61,910 bases of DNA, from positions 1,623 through 63,532 of the forward strand of contig NZ_LMSB01000001.1 in assembly GCF_001428005.1 (NCBI RefSeq). The letters run 5' to 3'. A model generated the notes under the pieces. It saw nothing but the letters and a program-made list of their open reading frames with translations, made no database searches and had not been told where the DNA came from. The position numbers and the translations under genes are program-made. This document shows positions 1 to 9,082 of this stretch, piece after piece. The DNA comes from Arthrobacter sp. Soil736 (GTDB lineage Bacteria; Actinomycetota; Actinomycetes; Actinomycetales; Micrococcaceae). The stretch's first letter is position 1; each line of letters starts with the position of its first letter.

Positions 1-1524
1 CCGATGACAAGATCTGGGGCCTCAAGCGCGGCGGCCACGACTACCGCAAGGTCTACGCCGCGTACAAGGCCGCGACCGAATTCAAGGGCAAGCCCACCGT
101 GATCCTGGCCAAAACGGTCAAGGGCTACGGCCTCGGCCCGCACTTCGAAGGCCGCAACGCCACCCACCAGATGAAGAAACTCACCCTGGATGACCTGAAG
201 GAATTCAGGGACTATCTAAGGATTCCGATTTCCGACGCCCGGCTGGAGGAGGACCCGTACAGCCCGCCCTACTACCACCCCGGGTGGGACGCGCCGGAGA
301 TCGCCTATCTCCTCGAGCGGCGGAAGGCACTAGGGGGCTTCACGCCCGAGCGCCGTCCACACCACGCCGCCGTTGAATTGCCGGATGCCAAGACCTTCGA
401 CGTCGCCAAGCGGGGTTCGGGCAAGCAGCAGGCCGCCACCACCATGGCTTTCGTGCGCCTGCTCAAGGACCTGCTGCGCGACAAGAAGTTCGGGCACCGG
501 ATTGTTCCCATCGTTCCGGACGAATCACGGACCTTCGGCATGGATGCGTTCTTCCCCACGGCCAAGATCTACAACCCGGGCGGCCAGAATTACCTGTCCG
601 TGGACCGGGACCTGGTCCTGGCCTACAAGGAATCCGCCCAGGGCCAGCTGATCCACCCCGGCATCAACGAAGCCGGCGCCGTCGCGGCGGCTTCCAGCGC
701 ACCGGCGACGCCTTCTGGGCCGCCGCGGACCAGATGACCCGCGGCTTCATCATCGGCGCCACCGCCGGCCGCACCACCCTCACCGGCGAAGGACTCCAGC
801 ACGCCGACGGCCACTCTCCCATCCTCGCCTCCACCAACCCCGCAGTGGTCACCTACGACCCCGCCTACGGGTACGAAATAGGCCACATCATGCGGGACGG
901 CATCGAGCGCATGTACGGCCCGGACTCCGCAGCCGGAACAGACGGGGACCGGAACCTGATGTACTACATCACGGTCTACAACGAGCCCATCACCCAGCCG
1001 GAAGAGCCCGAGCACCTCGACATCACCGGTGTGCTGAAAGGCATCTACCGCGTATCGGCGTCAGGCGTGGAAGGTCCCAGGAGCCAGATCCTGGCCTCGG
1101 GTGTGTCCGTGCCGTGGGCGCTGGACGCCCAGCGGATCCTGGCCGAGGACTGGGGCGTCTCCGCGGACGTCTGGTCCGTCACGTCCTGGAACGAACTGCG
1201 CCGCGACGGCCTCGCCGCCGAGGAGGAAGCGTTCCTGAACCCCGGACAGCCCGCACGGGTGCCCTTCGTGGCCCAGCAGCTCGCCGGCGCGCAGGGCCCG
1301 GTGGTGGCGGTCTCCGACTACATGAAGGCCGTCCCGGACCAGATCCGCCAGTTCCTGCCGAACGAGTTCGCTTCGCTCGGCGCCGACGGCTTCGGCTTCT
1401 CACGCTGCAGCTGCTCGCGGCGAGGGGCGAGGTCGACGGCGGAGTGCCGGCGTACGCGATGGACCGCTACAAGCTCCTGGACGTCAACGCCGGCACCACA
1501 GGAGGCGCCGGCGGCGACTCCTGA
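1..1524 (+). pseudogene. aceE: pyruvate dehydrogenase E1 component (aceE), 3' part, disrupted by two internal deletions
   Basis: The gene enters from the left edge and encodes the C-terminal part of the homodimeric-type E1 subunit of pyruvate dehydrogenase, which decarboxylates pyruvate with thiamine diphosphate. Homology runs in three successive frames: 3-689, about 689-1400, and about 1400-1524. At 689 the reading jumps from [10 protein letters not shown] directly to GFQRTGD, so about 25 residues usual at this point (ending in a YSMFGFQR-like motif) are missing. At about 1400 it jumps from DGFGFS to [14 protein letters not shown], losing roughly 20 residues that normally hold the DTR...RRFF...VVR stretch. 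Each loss shifts the frame by the same amount (3n+1 bases). As written, no full-length E1 can be made. This is either a decayed copy or an assembly fault in GC-rich DNA. Confidence 0.85.
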
Positions 1525-1530
1525 CCGTTG

Positions 1531-1573
1531 CTGGTTGGGCTTGTCGAAACCGGGTTTCGACAAGCCCAACCAG
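1531..1573. repeat. perfect 20-bp inverted repeat after aceE
   Basis: The arms 1531-1550 and 1554-1573 are exact reverse complements around a CGG loop. The element starts seven bases after the aceE stop. There is no clear U-tract, so it is either a repetitive extragenic palindrome or a factor-aided terminator. The core TTGTCGAAAC is a type of sequence seen in intergenic palindromes of high-GC actinobacteria (recalled, not searched). Confidence 0.75.
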
Positions 1574-1598
1574 CGGAATTCCCGCTCTGCACCACAAA

Positions 1599-1638
1599 AC
1601 GACGGCGGCCCCCACCTTCCGGTGGGGACCGCCGTCGT
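1599..1638 (-). terminator. intrinsic terminator of the DUF1508 gene
   Basis: An 18-bp stem with a four-base loop (TTCC on the plus strand) lies just past the stop of the minus-strand gene at 1660. Its single imperfect pair becomes a G-U wobble only in minus-strand RNA, where TTTT follows. This points to termination of the minus-strand transcript. Confidence 0.8.
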
Positions 1639-1659
1639 GCGTTCCGTAGCGCGTTCGAT

Positions 1660-1857
1660 TTACGTTGAGGTCAGCGACGGGCGCCGGTCGACGATGAAGC
1701 CGGTCGCAGCGTTTTCCCGCACTGCAGTGATGCCTGCGACCACTGCTTTGATGTTCGGGAAGCTGGGTGAAACCGCAACTACTGTCCCATCCTCCGCCGT
1801 CAGCCGGAACCGAAATGAACCCTTGTCCCCGCTCAGTATTTCGAATGTGCCTGCCAT
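1660..1857 (-). CDS. DUF1508 (YegP-like) family small protein
   Basis: A 65-residue protein with one DUF1508 unit: MAGTFEIL, then GSFRFRL, then an [10 protein letters not shown] segment and RENA. The family forms small beta-alpha folds of unknown biochemical role, often present as tandem or paralogous copies. The start ATG at 1857 is preceded by GAAGGAGCG, a good ribosome-binding site. A strong terminator follows at 1599-1638, so the gene is probably monocistronic. A second paralogue of the same family lies at 28919-29215. The protein is probably cytoplasmic; no signal peptide is visible. Confidence 0.8.
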   Translation of the reverse strand: MAGTFEILSGDKGSFRFRLTAEDGTVVAVSPSFPNIKAVVAGITAVRENAATGFIVDRRPSLTST

Positions 1858-2036
1858 TTACGCTCCTTCTGGGCTGCGTCATTGCAGCCGTCTGTGACCC
1901 CCAATTGCCAACACGACGTTTACGAGGTTAGCGGCCATTAACCGAAGTAGCCACCCCTACTAATCGGTAGTTTTCCAGCGGTCACAAGGGCGGGCGCTCC
2001 GTCCCTGGCTCCGCACAGTCCCCTAAGGTGGTGATC

Positions 2037-2648
2037 ATGGCAGACTCCGGCATCCCCGCCACCACGGCCGTCCTGCTCGCCGCGGGCGCCGGCACCAGGC
2101 TGGGCCTCGGCCCGAAAGCGCTCCTGCCCTTCCGCGGCCGCACGCTCGTTGAGGTGCTGGCCGACGTACTGCTCGACGGCGGCTGCCGTGAAGTGGTGAT
2201 CGTCCTCGGCGCGGCAGCGGACTCCGTCCGCGCCGGAACCGATCTCCGGCGGCATACCGTGGTGGAGAACGCCGGCTGGGGCAGCGGCATGGGCGGTTCC
2301 TTCAAGCTGGGCCTCTCCCGCGCCCGGGCCGGGGACCACGTGCTCGTGGCGCTCGTCGACCAGCCAGGGCTGACACCGGAAACCGTGACCCGGCTGCTGA
2401 GGGCGCACCGGCCCGGCCGCGTGACCGCCGCCGCCTACACGGACAATGCGGGGAGGCTCCGGCGCGGGCACCCGCTGCTGCTCGATTCCTCACTCCGCCC
2501 TGAGGCCACGGAGTCAGCAGCCGGCGACGCCGGCGCGCGGCAATTTCTCCAGGCCCGCCCGGAGCTGATCGACCTGGTGGACTGCGGTGCCGGGGAGCAG
2601 TCCGGCGCGGACATCGACACCCCGGACCAGCTCCACCTGCTCGGCTGA
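2037..2648 (+). CDS. MobA-like NTP transferase (molybdenum cofactor cytidylyltransferase type)
   Basis: About 203 residues with the nucleotidyltransferase signature LLAAGAGTRLG followed by a lysine (PKALLPF) near residues 11-30, a VALVDQPGL motif at mid-length and an RRGHPLLL segment. These match the MocA/MobA-like family, which adds CMP (or GMP) to molybdopterin. The xanthine dehydrogenase operon 1.1 kb away needs a molybdenum cofactor and carries an XdhC maturation factor, so service to that enzyme is a reasonable inference. Two in-frame GTG codons (2028, 2031) precede ATG 2037; AAGG at 2025-2028 is well spaced for the ATG. It could also be a more general sugar-phosphate nucleotidyltransferase. 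Confidence 0.82.
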   Translation: MADSGIPATTAVLLAAGAGTRLGLGPKALLPFRGRTLVEVLADVLLDGGCREVVIVLGAAADSVRAGTDLRRHTVVENAGWGSGMGGSFKLGLSRARAGDHVLVALVDQPGLTPETVTRLLRAHRPGRVTAAAYTDNAGRLRRGHPLLLDSSLRPEATESAAGDAGARQFLQARPELIDLVDCGAGEQSGADIDTPDQLHLLG

Positions 2649-2675
2649 TCCCGCCACACCAAAGGCTGGGCGGCA

Positions 2676-3656
2676 CTACCAGCGCGGGTGGATCGCCTCG
2701 CGGAAGTAGTGGTCGTAGATCCAGCGCACGCCCTCGTTGAACTCCTCGTTCAGGGAAATTCCGGCCGCGGCCGCGTTGGCCCGGGCCTGCTCCACGTTCC
2801 GGGCACCGGGGATGACCGAGGTGACGCCGTCCTGCGCGGCGATCCAGGCGATGGCTGCCTGCGCGGTGCCGGCCCCCTCGGGCACCAGCTGCTCGAACTC
2901 GGCAACTGCCTTGAGCCCGAGTTCGTAATCGACGCCGGAGAAAGTCTCGCCGACGTCGAACGCGTCACCGCTGCGGTTGAAATTCCGGTGGTCGTCCGCG
3001 GCAAACGACGTGTCTTTGGTGTACTTGCCGGACAGCAGCCCGGAAGCCAGGGGCACGCGGGCGATGATTCCCACTCCCGCGGCCTTCGCGGCGGGCAGCA
3101 CCTCGTCCAGCGGCTTGAGCCGGAAGGCGTTCAGGATAATCTGCACGGCTGCCGTGCCGGCGTGGCTTATCGCTTCCAGGGCTTCGTCCGTCCGTTCCAC
3201 GCTGACGCCGTAGTTCCGGATGGCGCCCTCGGCGACGAGGGTGTCCAGGGCGTCATACACCTCGGCGTTGCTGTAGACGGGCGTGGGCGGGCAGTGCAGC
3301 TGGACCAGGTCCAGGGAGTCGGTCCGGAGGTTGCGGCGCGAGCGGTCCACCCATTCGCGGAAGTTGGCCAGGTTGTAGTTCTCCGGGCGCTGTTCCGCCC
3401 GGCGGCCCATCTTGGTGGCCACGGTGATGTCCAGCCCCGGATTGTCCGCCAGGAACGCGCCGATGGCCTGTTCGCTGCGGCCGTCCCCGTAGACGTCAGC
3501 GGTGTCGAAGAACGTCACACCCGCCTCAGCCGACGCGGCGAGGACGGCCTGTGCCTGTGCCGGATCCACGTTGCCCCAGTCGGCGCCGAGCTGCCAGGTG
3601 CCGAGTCCTACGACGGAAACGTTCCGTCCGGTCTTGCCTAAGATGCGCTGTTCCAT
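2676..3656 (-). CDS. aldo/keto reductase
   Basis: A 326-residue TIM-barrel NAD(P)H-dependent oxidoreductase. The catalytic tetrad is visible: Asp and Tyr in FFDTADVYGDG, Lys in VATKMGRR and His in VQLHCPP. The C-terminal cofactor-binding stretch reads SVIPGARN. The opening LGKTGRNVSVVGLGTWQLG is typical of the YdjG/general AKR group. It is the last minus-strand gene before the xanthine dehydrogenase operon, but a strong hairpin at 3719-3758 separates them, so it is probably transcribed alone. The substrate cannot be told from sequence. GGAGG lies directly against the annotated ATG, which is unusually close. Confidence 0.88.
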   Translation of the reverse strand: MEQRILGKTGRNVSVVGLGTWQLGADWGNVDPAQAQAVLAASAEAGVTFFDTADVYGDGRSEQAIGAFLADNPGLDITVATKMGRRAEQRPENYNLANFREWVDRSRRNLRTDSLDLVQLHCPPTPVYSNAEVYDALDTLVAEGAIRNYGVSVERTDEALEAISHAGTAAVQIILNAFRLKPLDEVLPAAKAAGVGIIARVPLASGLLSGKYTKDTSFAADDHRNFNRSGDAFDVGETFSGVDYELGLKAVAEFEQLVPEGAGTAQAAIAWIAAQDGVTSVIPGARNVEQARANAAAAGISLNEEFNEGVRWIYDHYFREAIHPRW

Positions 3657-3718
3657 CCTCCGACTATATGGGTCCGGCCGCCGCCCCCGCTGTAATGCCC
3701 CGCCCTGATGACGCGGCG

Positions 3719-3758
3719 GGCCGCTCCGGGCGGGGCTCCTTCCGTGCCCGGAGCGGCC
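3719..3758 (-). terminator. stem-loop at the 3' end of the xanthine dehydrogenase operon
   Basis: The arms GGCCGCTCCGGGC (3719-3731) and its exact complement (3746-3758) enclose a 14-base loop. It lies 31 bases past the stop of the FeS-Mo subunit gene and before the next minus-strand gene. No U-tract is seen, so the terminator role is inferred from position and stem strength. Confidence 0.6.
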
Positions 3759-3789
3759 GGGTGAGCGGAGGCGGAGGGCCGCTGCGTGC

Positions 3790-6672
3790 CTAGCGGGCGC
3801 GGAGGGCTTTGACTGCCGTGGCGGGGACCAGGCCGGCTTCCTTCAGCCCCAGGTAGATCTTGTCCCGGGCGATCGGCAGCTCGGCGAACCGCACGCCTGT
3901 GGCGTGGCGGATGGCGTTCGCCAGGGCCGGAGCCACCGGGTTGAACGGGCTCTCGCTCATGGACTTTGCGCCCAGCGGCCCCAGCTTGTCGTTGGTGTCG
4001 GCGAAGTACACCTCGCTGCGGGGCACATCCGCGAAGGAGGGGATGTGGTACTGCCGGAGGATGTCCGTGGTGACCCGTCCGGCGTCGTCCACCCTGACCT
4101 CTTCGTAGAGCGCTGCGCCCAGTGCCTGCGCGATCCCGCCCTCGATCTGGCCCCGGCACTGCCGCGGGTTCACCACCACGCCGGCGTCCGCCGCCTGAAC
4201 GCTCTGCAGGATCTTCAGCTCGCCTGTCCCGGTGTTGACCGCGACCCGGAACCCTTGGACGTTGAAGGCCACCGAGCGCGGTGTCCCGCCCCAGCGCCCC
4301 TCGGCGGCGAGTTCGACGCCGGCCCGGCTGGCGGCGTCGTAAAGTTCCGTCAGCGGCACCCGGGTTCCCTCGCAGACCACGGCGTCGCCGTCGAGCACGC
4401 AGCCGGATGCCTGGATCTGCCGGCTTCCGGCGGCGAACGCCCGGATCCGGACGGCAAGTTCCTCGGCGGCGGCCAGCGTGGCCTTGCCCGCCACCACGGT
4501 GCCGGCGGAGCCGAAGGCGCCGGTGTCGTGCTCGATCAGGTCCGTGTCAGACTGCCGGACCGCAACCCGGGCGGCCACCGTGGACAGTGCCGTCGCCGCG
4601 AGCTGTGCATGCACCGTGGTGGTGCCGTTGCCGAATTCGGCGGTCCCGACGTCGGCGGCGTACGTGCCGTCCGCAAGGAGCCTGAGTTTCGAATGGGCAA
4701 AGTGGCCCCGCGGCGGCACGGTGTCGATCATGGACAGCGCCGTGCCCTCCCCCGTGACCCAGTCCGGCCCGAGGTCGTCCAGCCCGGCGGACCGGTAGCG
4801 TTCACGGCCGCGTTCCAGGGCGTCCTGCACCAGCCGCGTGCACTGGTCCAGCCCATAGCTGCCGTAATGGACGTCCTCCTCGGGCTCGGATTGCGTGGAG
4901 AGCATGTCATCGCCCTCGCGGACCATGTTGCGGCGGCGGAACTCCAGGGGGTCCATGCCGATGCCGAGGGCCAGTTCATCCATGGCCGACTCGATGGCGA
5001 AGATCATCTGGCTGAGGCCGTAGCCCCGGAAGGCGCCGGAGGGCACCGTGTTGGTGTACACGGCGCGGGCGTCCACCTTCTTGTTGGCGCACTTGTAGAC
5101 CGCGAGTGATTCGCCGCAGCCGTGGAACATGACGCCGGGCGCGTGGTTGCCGTAGGCGCCGGTGTTAGTGAGGACATCCAGCTGCAGCGCCGCGAGGCTG
5201 CCGTCGCTGCCGGCGCCCGCCTTGAGCCTGATGGTGAACGGGTGGCGGACGGTGCTGGCGGTGAACTGTTCGGTGCGCGTGAACTCCAGCTGCACGGGGC
5301 GCCCCAGCTTCAGGGCGGCGAGCGCCGCGATGTCCTCCGTCAGCACCTCCTGCTTCCCGCCGAAACCGCCGCCCACCCGTCCGGCAACCACGTGGACCTG
5401 CTCTTCCGGCAGCCCGAACACGCGGCACAGCGTGCGCCGCACGAGGAACGGAACCTGGCTGGACGTTCGCACCTGGAGCCGGCCGGCGTCGTCGACCGAG
5501 GCGATGGACGCGTGCGTCTCCAGCGCCACGTGCTGCACGCGCTGGGTCCGGTACGTCTGTTCGTGGATGAAGTCCGCCGCCGCGAAGCCGTCCCGGACGC
5601 TGCCGAGCTCGGAGTGCAGCTCGGCCACGATGTTCCGTTCCGGCCGGGCGATGCGTGCCGTGCCGGCGTCCTTGTCCCCGTGGAGCGCGGGCGCCCCGGG
5701 GCTGGTGGCGTCCTGCGGGGTGAACACGGCGGGGAGTTGTTCGTAGTCCACCCGGACGGCCCGGACTCCCGCTTCAGCCGCGGCCACCGACTCGGCCACG
5801 ACGGCGGCGACGCGCTGCCCGCGGAACCTCACCACGGTGTCCAGGACACGGGTGTCGTCGGGGTCGTCGGTGTAGAGCTCGTGCTGGGCGCTGGAAAACA
5901 GCTGGGCCGGCGCATCCTCATGGGTGAGCACCGCAACGACGCCGGGGACCGTCAGTGCCGCGGTCTTGTCGATGGACAGCACCCGGGCGTGGGCGTGCGG
6001 CGAGCGCACCAGCTTCAGATGAAGCAGCCCGGGCAACTCCTGCGCCGGGACGTCCAGCGTGTAGCGGGCCTGGCCGGTCACCACGGCCCGGCTGGCGGGG
6101 GCGGGCACATCGTCGCCCAGCTGGCCGGCCTGCGGCGCGGGCTGGCCTTGACCGGCAATGCCCGAACCCGGTCCGGCGGGATCGGGGTGGCCCTCGTGGC
6201 CGCACACGGCGTCGCCGATGGCCCGGTATCCCGTGCACCGGCACAGGTTACCCTTCAGGCTGCGGGGCAGGTTCTCCTTCTGGGCTTCATCGAAGGTTGC
6301 GGCCGTCATCACCATGCCGGCAGTGCAGAAGCCGCACTGGAAGCCCTGCCGGTCCAGGAACTGCTGCTGCATCGGGTGGAGCGCTGCACCTGTGGCTGCG
6401 CCAGCGGCTCCGGCCGCGGTTCCGGCTGTGGCTCCGGCCGCGGTTCCGGCGAGGCCCTCGATCGTGGTGACGGCGTGGCCGTCGGCGCGCACGGCCGGAT
6501 AGATGCAGCTGTGCACCGGCGTGCCGTCAACGTGCACGGTGCAGGCGCCGCAGTCCCCGCCGTCGCAGCCCTTCTTGACGCCGAGGTTGCCCTGTTCGCG
6601 CAGGAACGTGCGCAGGCACTGGCCGGGGCGCGGCTGGGTTTCCACCGCTGCGCCGTTGATCTCGATGGCCAT
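3790..6672 (-). CDS. xanthine dehydrogenase, fused [2Fe-2S] and molybdopterin-binding subunit
   Basis: A 960-residue subunit that oxidises hypoxanthine and xanthine to urate. The N-terminal ferredoxin-type domain carries one cluster set at Cys36, 41, 44 and 56 and a second at Cys113, 116, 144 and 146. From about residue 185 the molybdopterin domain begins ([13 protein letters not shown]), with GGGFGGKQE, the GAFRGYG motif and a C-terminal [10 protein letters not shown] whose Glu matches the catalytic base. In most bacteria the FeS and Mo domains are separate chains or all three are fused; here FeS+Mo are fused and FAD is separate. A run of Gly/Ala/Thr repeats (residues 76-97) sits inside the FeS domain. 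The ATG at 6672 lies just after the FAD-gene stop, so translation is probably coupled; the open frame continues upstream but only as a shadow of the FAD gene. Confidence 0.92.
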   Translation of the reverse strand: MAIEINGAAVETQPRPGQCLRTFLREQGNLGVKKGCDGGDCGACTVHVDGTPVHSCIYPAVRADGHAVTTIEGLAGTAAGATAGTAAGAAGAATGAALHPMQQQFLDRQGFQCGFCTAGMVMTAATFDEAQKENLPRSLKGNLCRCTGYRAIGDAVCGHEGHPDPAGPGSGIAGQGQPAPQAGQLGDDVPAPASRAVVTGQARYTLDVPAQELPGLLHLKLVRSPHAHARVLSIDKTAALTVPGVVAVLTHEDAPAQLFSSAQHELYTDDPDDTRVLDTVVRFRGQRVAAVVAESVAAAEAGVRAVRVDYEQLPAVFTPQDATSPGAPALHGDKDAGTARIARPERNIVAELHSELGSVRDGFAAADFIHEQTYRTQRVQHVALETHASIASVDDAGRLQVRTSSQVPFLVRRTLCRVFGLPEEQVHVVAGRVGGGFGGKQEVLTEDIAALAALKLGRPVQLEFTRTEQFTASTVRHPFTIRLKAGAGSDGSLAALQLDVLTNTGAYGNHAPGVMFHGCGESLAVYKCANKKVDARAVYTNTVPSGAFRGYGLSQMIFAIESAMDELALGIGMDPLEFRRRNMVREGDDMLSTQSEPEEDVHYGSYGLDQCTRLVQDALERGRERYRSAGLDDLGPDWVTGEGTALSMIDTVPPRGHFAHSKLRLLADGTYAADVGTAEFGNGTTTVHAQLAATALSTVAARVAVRQSDTDLIEHDTGAFGSAGTVVAGKATLAAAEELAVRIRAFAAGSRQIQASGCVLDGDAVVCEGTRVPLTELYDAASRAGVELAAEGRWGGTPRSVAFNVQGFRVAVNTGTGELKILQSVQAADAGVVVNPRQCRGQIEGGIAQALGAALYEEVRVDDAGRVTTDILRQYHIPSFADVPRSEVYFADTNDKLGPLGAKSMSESPFNPVAPALANAIRHATGVRFAELPIARDKIYLGLKEAGLVPATAVKALRAR

Positions 6673-6674
6673 GA

Positions 6675-7607
6675 TCAGGCCCCTTCCTGCGGCGTGGGTT
6701 CCCGCCGCGGACTCTGCGGCGGCCAGAAGTCCCCGGACACCCGGGCGGGCACCGCGCCCGCCCTCGCGTCCAGGTCGTCCCGGATCTCCTCGGCCAGACG
6801 GTACGTCATGTCGCGCCGCCAGGCCGGCAGGCCGTGAATATCGTCGTGGTACAGGCTGTCCGGGATGGCCCCGTCCAGCGCGGCTGCAAGGTCCTCCGCG
6901 TCCGGCACCGAGCCGAAGCGCAGCTGCACGGGCCGCTTCGTCGCGGCGGTGACGGTGAGCGTCAGCTGCCCGCCGCCGTCGAGCGTTCCGATCAGCAGCA
7001 CCCCCGACCGGCCGAGGTTGCTCAGCGACAGCCGGCGGAACGCCACCCGCGAGGACAGGGCCGACGCCGGGAGGCTGACACCGCGGAGAAGCTCGCCGGG
7101 TGCGAGGGCGTTCTGCCCGTCCCCGGTGATGAAATCCGCCACCGGCAGCTCCCGGCTGGAGCCGTCCGGGCTGAGCACCGTGGCGGTGCCGTCCAGCCCG
7201 GCGCAGAGCGAGATCATGGGCCCGGCCGGCAGCGAGGTGCACAGGTTTCCGCCCACCGTGGACATGTTCCAGACCTTGAAGGAGGCCACGAAGGAGTCGC
7301 AGCAAGGGCGGATGAGGTCCAGCCCGGGCCAGTCGCGGGCGGCCGGCGGTGAGGCGGCCAGGGTGTCCGGCAGTGCGTAGAGTTCGGCGACCGTGCACGT
7401 GGCGGCGAGCTCGATGCCCGCGTCTGTCACCGTGATGGCGGGCCAGCCGGCCGAGCCGAGGTCCAGCAGGCGCCGGAGCGGCTCCGGGCCGAAGGCGGTG
7501 CTGCCGTAGGAAAAGAGCACGGTGCCGCCGGCGAGCCAGGCGTCGCCGGCGCGCCACTCGGCAGGGTCCGCGGTGCGGACCACGGCCTCAATGGTGTTCA
7601 TGTCCAT
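6675..7607 (-). CDS. xanthine dehydrogenase FAD-binding subunit
   Basis: A 310-residue protein of the PCMH-type FAD-binding family. Visible marks are the N-terminal AWLAGGT dinucleotide-binding segment, the central [15 protein letters not shown] motif that wraps the FAD, and a C-terminal CO-dehydrogenase flavoprotein-like domain. It passes electrons from the FeS clusters to NAD+ (or another acceptor). The start ATG 7607 has AGGAG five bases upstream and overlaps the end of xdhC; a second ATG at 7601 is also possible. Its TGA lies two bases from the ATG of the FeS-Mo subunit, giving a tight xdhC-FAD-FeS/Mo operon. Confidence 0.9.
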   Translation of the reverse strand: MDMNTIEAVVRTADPAEWRAGDAWLAGGTVLFSYGSTAFGPEPLRRLLDLGSAGWPAITVTDAGIELAATCTVAELYALPDTLAASPPAARDWPGLDLIRPCCDSFVASFKVWNMSTVGGNLCTSLPAGPMISLCAGLDGTATVLSPDGSSRELPVADFITGDGQNALAPGELLRGVSLPASALSSRVAFRRLSLSNLGRSGVLLIGTLDGGGQLTLTVTAATKRPVQLRFGSVPDAEDLAAALDGAIPDSLYHDDIHGLPAWRRDMTYRLAEEIRDDLDARAGAVPARVSGDFWPPQSPRREPTPQEGA

Positions 7608-8926
7608 GCGGTCTCCTGGCGTGCTGGTTCGGCGCCGAGGCGCGGTTCGGAAGGGAAGCGCGGCTCGGCCGGACGGTGGTGGATGGGCCCGGTGCCGTCC
7701 TTCAGGGGCGGACAGGCAGCGGCGCCGCTCCGGGCCGCGATCAGTTCGGCGGTGATGGAGACGGCCACTTCAGCCGGTGTGACGGCCCCGAGATCCAGGC
7801 CGATCGGTGAGTGCAGCCGGGCCAGTTGCGCCGGAGTCACGCCCGCCTCGAGCAGGGCATCGACGCGCTGCCGGTGGCTGCGCCGCGAGCCCATCGCTCC
7901 GACGAACGCCACGTCCAGGCCCAGTGCGGTCCGCAGCAGCGGGATGTCGAACTTGGGGTCGTGGGTGAGCACGCAGACCACAGTCCTTGAGTCCACGCGG
8001 CCCGCGGACGCTTCGGCGGCGAGATACCTGTCCGGCCAGTCGGTGGCGACGTCGTCCGCGGCGGCGAAGCGGTCCTGTCCGGAGAATGCCGGGCGAGCGT
8101 CGCAGAGGGTGACGCGGTAGCCGAGCAGCTTCGCGGCAGGCAGCAGCGCCGCGCCGAAGTCGTTGGCCCCGAAAACCAGCATGCGGGCCGCCGGCAGCCT
8201 GCTCTCCACCAGCAGCGTGGCCGGTTCCGGGCTGGTGCCTTCGCTTTGTGGCACGGGTGTGCCGGAACCCGTGCCCGAAACCTCACCGGGGGTAGCCGCG
8301 GCGACGGTCGCGGAAAGGCAGCCCTCCGGCGGGGCGAGCCGCACCAGTCCGGTCCGACCGCCCCGCAGCAGCGGTTCGAGCTGGGCAGCGGCCGCCAGCA
8401 TCAGCCGCCCGGCCGCCCGGGCGCCGACATGGGCCAGTCCCAGTAGCGCCGCGAGTTCCGCGGAAGACTCCACCCGGTAGGTTGCCGGATCCGGGATCAC
8501 GACAGCGCCGCCCCCGCGGGCGTCCACCCGCCGGATCAGGGCCAGTGCGGCGGCGGGTTCGTGACCGGCGAGCGCCTGCAGGTTCTCCAGCCGGAGGCCG
8601 CCCGGGGCCGAGCCCAGCGGCTGGATGTGGACCTCCAGCTCACCGCCGCAGGTGAGCCCAACGGCGAACGCGTCCTCGCGGCTGTAGCCGAAGTGCTCGA
8701 GGCGGCTGCCGCCGTCGGCCATCACTTCGAGCGCCGACTCCACCACGGCTCCCTCAACGCAGCCGCCGGACAGGCTGCCCAGGATCCTTCCCGTTTCGGA
8801 AACCAGCATCGAAGTGCCTGGCGGGCGCGGCACGGAGCCGCTGGCCGCAACGATGGTGGCCACGGCACACCGTTCGCCGGACACAGCTGGGCGCCAGCCG
8901 CTAAGAGAAGGCATCAGATCCAGCAT
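7598..8926 (-). CDS. xdhC: XdhC-family molybdenum cofactor insertion/sulfuration factor
   Basis: A 442-residue protein that in known systems binds the molybdenum cofactor and promotes its sulfuration and insertion into xanthine dehydrogenase. The N-terminal XdhC/CoxI domain shows ATIVAASGSVPRPPGTSM and LSGGCVEGAVVE; the C-terminal Rossmann-like domain shows MLVFGANDFGAAL and VVCVLTHDPKFD with FVGAMGSRRSH. It is the first gene of the operon and overlaps the FAD-subunit gene by ten bases. The middle (about residues 140-235) is longer and less conserved than usual. It is a cytosolic chaperone and is not part of the finished enzyme. Confidence 0.92.
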   Translation of the reverse strand: MLDLMPSLSGWRPAVSGERCAVATIVAASGSVPRPPGTSMLVSETGRILGSLSGGCVEGAVVESALEVMADGGSRLEHFGYSREDAFAVGLTCGGELEVHIQPLGSAPGGLRLENLQALAGHEPAAALALIRRVDARGGGAVVIPDPATYRVESSAELAALLGLAHVGARAAGRLMLAAAAQLEPLLRGGRTGLVRLAPPEGCLSATVAAATPGEVSGTGSGTPVPQSEGTSPEPATLLVESRLPAARMLVFGANDFGAALLPAAKLLGYRVTLCDARPAFSGQDRFAAADDVATDWPDRYLAAEASAGRVDSRTVVCVLTHDPKFDIPLLRTALGLDVAFVGAMGSRRSHRQRVDALLEAGVTPAQLARLHSPIGLDLGAVTPAEVAVSITAELIAARSGAAACPPLKDGTGPIHHRPAEPRFPSEPRLGAEPARQETAWT

Positions 8927-9082
8927 GGCGGCATTCCCTCTTCCCGTGCGATGGTGCCCATATTCTCATTCCTATCCTTTGTACGGGGAAGCGTTCACCA
9001 TGGCGCACGCATCAGTTTGGTTGCAGTTGGTGGACCGGGACCGGCCCCATCTGCCTGCCCCGGTCCGGTCTCAGGGGGCCGG

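Noticed and set aside
6673..7557. Extension of the xanthine dehydrogenase FeS-Mo frame to a 1255-residue protein
   Set aside because: The extra part is an arginine-rich shadow of the FAD-subunit gene; the ferredoxin domain starts naturally at ATG 6672.
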